Of a DNA stretch of 64,000 bases, positions 58,441 through 64,000 are shown piece after piece. The position numbers and the translations under genes were made by a program. The stretch covers positions 7,316,001-7,380,000 of the forward strand of contig NZ_JAOBTQ010000001.1 in the NCBI RefSeq assembly GCF_033366695.1. Direction: 5' to 3'. Origin of the DNA: Streptomyces sp. SCL15-4. Lineage in GTDB: Bacteria; Actinomycetota; Actinomycetes; Streptomycetales; Streptomycetaceae. The notes below the pieces were generated by a model. The model was given only the letters and a program-made list of their open reading frames with translations, was not told where the DNA came from and ran no database searches. How positions within the stretch are numbered: position 1 is the first letter of the stretch; each line of letters begins with the position of its first letter.

Positions 58441-59466
58441 ATGATGCAGGCAAAGATGTACAGCAGTCCCCCCACCGAGGCACCCCTCGTCCGCGAACCC
58501 CTCCACGCCCCCGTCGCGCACCTCGTGCGCGGCGGGATCGTCGAGGGCGTCCACTACGGCTCCGTCGTCGTCCTCGGCCCCGACGGCCGGGTCCGGTTCC
58601 GGCTCGGCGACACCGAGGCGGCCTTCTACCCGCGCTCGGCCCTCAAGCCCCTCCAGGCCGTGGCCATGCTGCGGGCCGGGCTGCCGCTCGACGGCGAACT
58701 GCTGTCACTGGCCGCCGCCAGCCACTCCGGCGAGGAGCGGCACCTCGCCGGCACCCGGCGCCTGCTGGAACTCGCCGGCCTCGCCGAGGACGACCTGCGC
58801 AACGTGCCCGACATGCCGTTCGACCCGGTCGTCCGGGACGCCTGGGTGCGGGAGGGCCGCATGCCCTCGCGGCTCGCCCAGAACTGCTCCGGCAAGCACG
58901 CCGCCATGCTGTGGACGGCCAAGCTCAACGGCTGGTCCCTGGAGGACTACCTGGACCCGGCGCACCCGCTCCAGCGGAAGATCGCCGCCACCGTCGAGGA
59001 GCTGACCGGCCAGCGGATCGCCCGGGTCACCGTGGACGGCTGCGGCGCCCCGCTGTTCGCCGTCTCCCTGCACGGCCTCGCCCGCGCCCTCGCCCGGATC
59101 ACCTCCGCCGCCCCCGGCACCCCCGAGGCCAAGGTCGCCGACGCCATGCGCGAGCACGCCGAGATGGCCTCCGGCTCCGGCCGGGACGTCGCCGCGCTCA
59201 TGCGGGCCGTGCCCGGACTGCTCGCCAAGGACGGCTTCGAGGGCGTACAGGCCGCCGCGCTGCCCGACGGCACGGCCGTCGCCGTGAAGATCGCCGACGG
59301 GGCGAACCGGGCGCGGATACCGGTCGCCGCGGCCGCGCTCGCGCGCGCGGGCGTCGATGCCGGGCTGCTGACCGAGTTCGCCGGGGAGCCGCTGCTCGGC
59401 GGCGGGGAGCCGGTGGGGTGCGTGCGGCCGGTGCGGGCGCTGGACCCGGTTCCGGTCACCGCGTAG
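58441..59466 (+). CDS. L-asparaginase of the Rhizobium etli type (asparaginase II family)
   Basis: A 341-residue enzyme with the serine-hydrolase-like motifs of PF06089: YPRSALKPLQA (SxxK), SHSGEERH, NCSGKHAAML (Cys-SG-Lys zinc/catalytic site) and VDGCGAP. It turns asparagine into aspartate and ammonia. Start may be ATG 58441 or the later ATG 58456. Downstream of the permease by 25 nt; the product feeds aspartate ammonia-lyase. Confidence 0.85.
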   Translation: MMQAKMYSSPPTEAPLVREPLHAPVAHLVRGGIVEGVHYGSVVVLGPDGRVRFRLGDTEAAFYPRSALKPLQAVAMLRAGLPLDGELLSLAAASHSGEERHLAGTRRLLELAGLAEDDLRNVPDMPFDPVVRDAWVREGRMPSRLAQNCSGKHAAMLWTAKLNGWSLEDYLDPAHPLQRKIAATVEELTGQRIARVTVDGCGAPLFAVSLHGLARALARITSAAPGTPEAKVADAMREHAEMASGSGRDVAALMRAVPGLLAKDGFEGVQAAALPDGTAVAVKIADGANRARIPVAAAALARAGVDAGLLTEFAGEPLLGGGEPVGCVRPVRALDPVPVTA

Positions 59467-59531
59467 CGCTCCGTCCCGCCCGGCGCCCCGGCCAGGGGCG
59501 CCCTCACCTCCGTACCCCAGAAAGAGACCTC

Positions 59532-60941
59532 ATGACCGCCGCCACCCGCAGCGAACACGACCTGCTCGGCGACCGCGACGTGCCCGCCGACGCGTACTGG
59601 GGCATCCACACCCTGCGCGCGACGGAGAACTTCCCCATCACCGGCACCCCGATCTCCGCCTACCCGCACCTCATCGACGCCTTGGCCGCCGTCAAGGAGG
59701 CCGCCGCCCTCGCCAACGAGGAACTCGGCCTGCTGGCGCCCGCGAAGGCCGCCGCGATCGTCGCCGCCTGCCGCGAGATCCGCGCCGGGAAGCTGCACGA
59801 CCAGTTCGTCGTGGACGTCGTCCAGGGCGGCGCCGGCACCTCCACGAACATGAACGCCAACGAGGTCGTGGCCAACCGCGCGCTGGAGCTGATGGGCCAC
59901 GCCAAGGGGCAGTACGCGTATCTGCATCCCAACGAGGACGTCAACCTGAGCCAGTCGACCAACGACGTCTACCCGACAGCCGTCAAGATCGCGACGGTCT
60001 TCGCGGTACACGGACTGCTCAAGTCGATGTCCGTACTGCAGGACGCCTTCGCCCGGAAGGCCGTCGAGTTCCGTGACGTGCTCAAGATGGGCCGCACACA
60101 GTTGCAGGACGCGGTCCCCATGACGCTCGGCCAGGAGTTCTCCGCGTTCGCCGTCATGATCGAGGAGGACCGCAGCCGTCTCGCCGAGGCCGTCGAGCTG
60201 ATCCATGAGATCAACCTCGGCGCCACGGCCATCGGCACCGGCCTCAACGCACCGGCCGGCTACGCCGAGGCCGCCCGCCGCCACCTGTCCGCCCTCACCG
60301 GCCTGCCGCTGGTGACGGCCGCCAACCTGGTCGAGGCCACGCAGGACTGCGGCGCCTTCGTCCAGATGTCGGGCGTCCTGAAGCGGGTCGCGGTCAAGCT
60401 CTCCAAGAGCTGCAACGACCTGCGCCTGCTGTCCTCCGGTCCGCGCGCGGGCCTCGGCGAGATCAACCTGCCGCCGGTGCAGGCCGGCTCCTCGATCATG
60501 CCGGGCAAGGTCAACCCGGTCATCCCCGAGGTGGTCAACCAGGTCGCGTTCGAGGTGATCGGCAACGACGTCGCCATCACCATGGCCGCCGAGGCCGGGC
60601 AGCTCCAGCTCAACGCCTTCGAGCCGATCATCCTGCACTCCCTGTCGGAGTCCATCACCCACCTGCAGAGCGCCTGCCGCACGCTGGCCGAGCGCTGCGT
60701 GCAGGGCATCACCGCCAACACCGAGCGGCTGCGCGCGACCGTCGAGAACTCCATCGGCCTGGTCACCGCGCTCAACCCGCACATCGGCTACACGGCCGCC
60801 ACCGACATCGCCAAGGAGGCCCTCGCCACCGGCCGCGGCGTGGCCGAACTGGTGCTGGAGAAGGGCCTGCTGCCGGCCGGCCGGCTGGCCGAGCTGCTGC
60901 GCCCGGAGGTCGTCGCGGGCAGCGGCGCACCGGCCGCCTGA
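59532..60941 (+). CDS. aspA: Aspartate ammonia-lyase
   Basis: A 469-residue member of the fumarase/aspartase superfamily. The SS-loop signature is GSSIMPGKVNPVIPE, with TSTNMNANEV and SQSTNDVYPTAV. Residues closely follow bacterial AspA. It converts aspartate to fumarate and ammonia. AAAGAG precedes the ATG. Third step of the asparagine route in this operon. Confidence 0.93.
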   Translation: MTAATRSEHDLLGDRDVPADAYWGIHTLRATENFPITGTPISAYPHLIDALAAVKEAAALANEELGLLAPAKAAAIVAACREIRAGKLHDQFVVDVVQGGAGTSTNMNANEVVANRALELMGHAKGQYAYLHPNEDVNLSQSTNDVYPTAVKIATVFAVHGLLKSMSVLQDAFARKAVEFRDVLKMGRTQLQDAVPMTLGQEFSAFAVMIEEDRSRLAEAVELIHEINLGATAIGTGLNAPAGYAEAARRHLSALTGLPLVTAANLVEATQDCGAFVQMSGVLKRVAVKLSKSCNDLRLLSSGPRAGLGEINLPPVQAGSSIMPGKVNPVIPEVVNQVAFEVIGNDVAITMAAEAGQLQLNAFEPIILHSLSESITHLQSACRTLAERCVQGITANTERLRATVENSIGLVTALNPHIGYTAATDIAKEALATGRGVAELVLEKGLLPAGRLAELLRPEVVAGSGAPAA

Positions 60942-60991
60942 CCTGCGGCGAGGACACCACGACACGGCCCCGGGACCGGCCGGGAGGCACA

Positions 60992-61930
60992 ATGGTGATC
61001 ATGACAACGACGTCGTCCGCCACCTTCCTGCCGGTCCTGGAGCGCATCGCCGAGGAGATCAGCCACACGCCCGGGCGCGGCCGTCCCGCCGACTACATCC
61101 CGGCCCTCGCGGCCCGCGACCCGCGCAGCTTCGGCATGGCCGTCGCCGAGCCGGACGGCACGGTGTACGGGGTGGGGGACTGGCGGCAGCCGTTCTCCGC
61201 GCAGTCGATCACCAAGGTGTTCACGCTCGCCCTGGACCTGGCCCGGGAAGGCGACGAACTCTGGGAGCACGTGGGCCGCGAACCCTCCGGCAACCCGTTC
61301 AACTCCCTGGTCCAGCTCGAGTACGAGAACGGCATCCCGCGCAATCCCTTCATCAACGCGGGCGCCCTCGTCGTCACCGACCGCCTGCAGACCCGTACCG
61401 GGGACGCCGCCGGCGAGCTGCTCGCCTTCCTGCGCGCCGAGAGCGGCAACCCGGCGCTCGACTTCGACACCGAGGTCGCCGCCTCCGAGACCGCGCACGG
61501 CGACCGCAACGCCGCCCTCGCCCACTTCATGGCGTCCTACGGCAACATCGACAACGACGTCCCCGCTCTGCTCGACCAGTACTTCCGCCAGTGCTCCGTC
61601 GCCGCCTCCTGCGCCGACCTGGCCCTGGCCACCGGCTTCCTCGCCCGGCACGGCATCCGCGCCGACGGCAGCCGGCTGCTCAGCCGCAGCCAGGCCAAGC
61701 AGGTCAACGCGATCATGCTGACCTGCGGCACCTACGACGCGGCGGGAGACTTCGCCTACCGGGTGGGCCTGCCCGGCAAGAGCGGCGTCGGCGGCGGGAT
61801 CATCGCCGTCGTACCGGGCCGGTGCACGCTGTGCGTGTGGAGCCCGGGCCTGGACGAACGCGGCAACTCGGTCGCCGGGGTCGCGGCCCTGGACCGCTTC
61901 ACCACACTCACGGGCCTGTCGGTGTTCTGA
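60992..61930 (+). CDS. glsA: Glutaminase
   Basis: A 312-residue beta-lactamase-fold glutaminase. Catalytic SxxK is in FSAQSITKVFTLAL, and the family motifs NPFINAGALV, SYGNIDND and GKSGVGGGI are present. It hydrolyses glutamine to glutamate and ammonia. GGGAGG lies 4 nt before ATG 60992; GTG 60995 or ATG 61001 are possible starts. Extends the amide-nitrogen cluster. Confidence 0.92.
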   Translation: MVIMTTTSSATFLPVLERIAEEISHTPGRGRPADYIPALAARDPRSFGMAVAEPDGTVYGVGDWRQPFSAQSITKVFTLALDLAREGDELWEHVGREPSGNPFNSLVQLEYENGIPRNPFINAGALVVTDRLQTRTGDAAGELLAFLRAESGNPALDFDTEVAASETAHGDRNAALAHFMASYGNIDNDVPALLDQYFRQCSVAASCADLALATGFLARHGIRADGSRLLSRSQAKQVNAIMLTCGTYDAAGDFAYRVGLPGKSGVGGGIIAVVPGRCTLCVWSPGLDERGNSVAGVAALDRFTTLTGLSVF

Positions 61931-62040
61931 ACCCCGGGAAGGCATGCGCGGACCGCGCCCGGCCGGCAACGGTTTCCCTCCATCTCCTGCCGGTCGCTGA
62001 CGACCGGCCGGTACCGCTGGGCGGGCGCCGCCGAGACCGG

Positions 62041-62241
62041 GCCGGCCGCCTCGACTGTGTGTCGAACCAGTCGCTGCAAGGGGTGCTGGCCCGGCTCGGC
62101 GAGCCCGGCCGCCCGCTGTGGGCGTCGGCGGTGCTGCCGACACCGTGCGTGGGGGCCTGGCGCGTCCGCCGGGCGGCCACCGGCACGGCGGCCTGCCCGG
62201 TCAGGCCGGTCTCCTGGGCGCACCACCTGGTGCGGCTGTGA
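62041..62241 (+). pseudogene. Remnant of a GT87-type mannosyltransferase gene
   Basis: A frame with RLDCVSNQSLQGVLARLG, then AWRVRRA, then RPVSWAHHLVRL and TGA. Intact polyprenol-phosphate-mannose alpha-mannosyltransferases of GT87 carry VSNQSL..., WRARRA and SPVSWxHH in this order, but with more residues between them. No start or upstream domain remains within the 400-bp space after glutaminase. Confidence 0.5.
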
Positions 62242-62330
62242 GCCGGCGACGCCTCCGGCCCCGCCGGATTCGTCGGCGCCAACGCCTGCGTCCGGGTCTC
62301 GCCGGACCTGCTGTCCGGCCTGCCGGCGGG

Positions 62331-63506
62331 TCAGCCCCGGGCCGCCCTGCCGCCTTTGGCCCGCAACGCCAGCGCCACCGCTCCCGCGCCGAGCCCTGAG
62401 AGCCCCGCGACGACGGCGGCGGGGGACCACCCGGAGTCGTCGTCCGAGGCCGGTGGTCCCGCCGCCGCGACCGGCAGGGCCGGCGGCTCGGCACGGGAGG
62501 GCGGGCGCAGCCCGTCCAGCGAACCCACCGGGTCCACCTCGCCGGCGGCCGCGAAGCCCCAGTCGAGCAGCGCGCGGGCCTCCTCGTACACGGTGAGGCC
62601 GCCGTCGGCCTGCGGGTTCAGCACGCTCACCACGAGGGTGTGCCCGTCCCGGCGTGCCGCGGCGACCAGGGTGTTGCCCGCGTTGCTGGTGTAGCCGTTC
62701 TTGATCCCGATCAGCCCCGGGTACGGCGTCACGCCGTCCTCGCCGGTCAGCAGCCGGTTGGTGTTCTCGATGGGGTACGACGAGCCGTCACCGGGGAAGT
62801 CGGCCTCGGCGGTGGCGCAGTACCGGGCGAAGTCGGGGTTGCGCAGGCCCGCCCGGCCGAACACCGCCAGGTCGAAGGCGGAGGAGACCTGGCCGGGGGC
62901 GTCGTAGCCGTCCGGGGAGACCACATGGGTGTCCAGCGCGCCGAGCGAGCGGGCCTTGTCCTGCATGCGGGCGGCCGTGGCGGCCCAGCCGCCGCCGAGC
63001 CGCGCGAGGACGTGCACGGCGTCGTTGCCGGAGCTGAGGAACACGCCGCGCCACAGGTCGGCCACCCGGTAGGTGTGCCCCTCCTCGACTCCGACCAGGC
63101 TGCTGCCCTCGCCGACATCGGCCAGTTCGTCGTAGCGCACGGTGTGCCGGAGTCCGCCGGGCAGCACCGGCAGCACGGTGAGGGCGAACAGGGTCTTCAG
63201 GGTGCTGGCGGGAGGCAGTTCGCGGTGCGCGTCGTGGGCGGCCAGCACCTCGCCGCTGCTCGCGTCGGCGATGAGCCAGGAGAGCGCCGAGAGGCCGGGC
63301 GGTTCCGGTGCGTCCCGGTGCGGCCGGACCTGGGTGCCGGACCGGTACAGCAGGGACGGCCCGGGCATCGCCGCCGGCGGGCGGGGCGGCGCGGGCTCCC
63401 CGGCCGGGGGTCCGGCGGCGGCAGCGGCCGGTGTGAGCACCAGCAGGCCCGCCACACAGAGGGAGCAGGCCGACATTGCCGCACGATACGAGAATCCGGT
63501 GACCAT
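62331..63506 (-). CDS. D-alanyl-D-alanine carboxypeptidase (S11 family, DacA-like)
   Basis: A 391-residue exported penicillin-binding protein. The signal peptide runs about 1-31, a Pro-rich linker follows, then S101-TL-K104 (SxxK), SGN in FLSSGNDAV and KNG in GIKNGYTSNAG (KTG in classic members). A C-terminal helix (near SPAAVVAGLSGLGAGAVALAL) with RAKGGR anchors it. It trims peptidoglycan stem peptides. ATG 63506. Confidence 0.9.
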   Translation of the reverse strand: MVTGFSYRAAMSACSLCVAGLLVLTPAAAAAGPPAGEPAPPRPPAAMPGPSLLYRSGTQVRPHRDAPEPPGLSALSWLIADASSGEVLAAHDAHRELPPASTLKTLFALTVLPVLPGGLRHTVRYDELADVGEGSSLVGVEEGHTYRVADLWRGVFLSSGNDAVHVLARLGGGWAATAARMQDKARSLGALDTHVVSPDGYDAPGQVSSAFDLAVFGRAGLRNPDFARYCATAEADFPGDGSSYPIENTNRLLTGEDGVTPYPGLIGIKNGYTSNAGNTLVAAARRDGHTLVVSVLNPQADGGLTVYEEARALLDWGFAAAGEVDPVGSLDGLRPPSRAEPPALPVAAAGPPASDDDSGWSPAAVVAGLSGLGAGAVALALRAKGGRAARG

Positions 63507-63606
63507 ACGATCAACCTACGAACAGGGTGGAGGTCCCTCACCCTGTCGGGGCCGTTCGGGGCGCCGGGCAACCCAGATGCCGCACCGGACCGTCCCGGCG
63601 CGGCCG

Positions 63607-64000
63607 TCAGCCGGCCGGGAGGGTGGGCCGGATCTGCCGCAGGAACGTGGCGTTGTCGGGGGTGGCGCGCAGCCGTTCGAGCAGGGTCTCCATGGCGGAC
63701 GGACCGCTCTCGCGGGAGCGCAGGGCGCGGCGCAGTCCGCGGGTCGCGGCCAACTCGGCCGGTTCGAGCAGGAGTTCCTCGCGGCGGGTGCCGCTGGCGT
63801 CGAGGTCCACGGCGGGAAAGACGCGCCGGGCGGCCAGCTCCCGGTCCAGGCACAGTTCCATGTTGCCGGTACCCTTCAGCTCCTCGAAGAAGTAGCCGTC
63901 GGCGCGGGAACCGGTGTCCACCAGCGCCGTGGCGAGGATGGTGAGGGAGCCGCCCTCCTCGGCCTGGCGCGCGGCGCCGAAGAACCGCTTGGGACCGATC
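63607..64000 (-). CDS. rho: Transcription termination factor Rho, C-terminal part
   Basis: The N-terminus lies beyond the window. The visible residues include [41 protein letters not shown] and [20 protein letters not shown], which are Rho ATPase hallmarks. The last 25 residues ([27 protein letters not shown]) differ from the usual Rho tail. The neighbour is dacA-like rather than the usual thrB-rho-rpmE, so it may be a second Rho. Confidence 0.88.
   Translation of the reverse strand, partial: IGPKRFFGAARQAEEGGSLTILATALVDTGSRADGYFFEELKGTGNMELCLDRELAARRVFPAVDLDASGTRREELLLEPAELAATRGLRRALRSRESGPSAMETLLERLRATPDNATFLRQIRPTLPAG

Noticed and set aside
1..64000. RNA genes, CRISPR arrays, insertion sequences, phage attachment sites
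   Set aside because: No cloverleaf, regular spacer array, transposase or terminal inverted repeats noticed by eye. Small RNAs cannot be excluded.

Overview
The window reads as chromosomal DNA from a Streptomyces or a close relative. GC is very high with strong third-position G/C bias, GTG starts are frequent, and neighbouring genes often share ATGA or GTGA stop/start overlaps. I see no rRNA, tRNA, CRISPR array, insertion sequence or phage genes. The content is mixed: primary-metabolism genes (uppP, aspA, glutaminase, a rho 3' end), several carbohydrate-use loci, and two accessory loci that look like small-molecule chemistry.

Layout, left end. The edge carries the tail of an unidentified gene, then a SAICAR-synthetase-like gene, a short-chain dehydrogenase and a HisG-like ATP phosphoribosyltransferase (179-2645). 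That trio matches the PenC/PenB/PenA set that builds pentostatin (coformycin-type 1,3-diazepine nucleosides). Next come a GH43 glycosidase with a 15-bp palindrome in its promoter and a TPR protein. The region 5046-13649 is a sugar or polyol catabolic locus: phosphomannose isomerase, polyol MFS permease, DeoR regulator, and an overlapping operon of two FGGY kinases, a histidine phosphatase and a D-2-hydroxyacid dehydrogenase. A PAS-PAS-GAF-PP2C phosphatase follows.

From 16294 to 19803 a tightly coupled four-gene minus-strand operon encodes an ABM-fold protein, a beta-hydroxyacid-dehydrogenase-type reductase, an ACMSD-like amidohydrolase and a cytochrome P450. Two of its proteins carry active-site substitutions. 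From 20136 to 32388 there are metabolic and regulatory genes: methyltransferase, HIBYL-CoA hydrolase, NUDIX, two dienelactone-hydrolase-fold proteins, a D-serine/threonine-type dehydratase pair with a YheO-type regulator, an orphan type II thioesterase, cyclophilin, NAD kinase, and an epoxide hydrolase facing an HxlR regulator.

At 32567-34525 lies the most unusual gene: one polypeptide with ECF-type sigma factor domains, a zinc-finger-like motif, a repeat region, a transmembrane helix and a CAP/SCP domain. A secreted CAP paralogue sits 2 kb downstream. After AraC, MFS, DUF2795, NCS1 and SseB genes, 44335-52432 is a galactan-use locus: LacI regulator, ABC importer, GH42 beta-galactosidase and secreted GH53 galactanase, with two candidate LacI operators. 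Then come a paired crcB fluoride channel, uppP, and a GntR-controlled asparagine/aspartate/glutamine catabolic cluster whose regulator appears to be leaderless, with an operator over its own first codons. The right end holds a GT87 gene remnant, a D-Ala-D-Ala carboxypeptidase and the C-terminus of a Rho factor.

All identifications rest on reading motifs by eye. No database search was possible. Start codons were chosen from ribosome-binding sites, overlaps and family N-termini.
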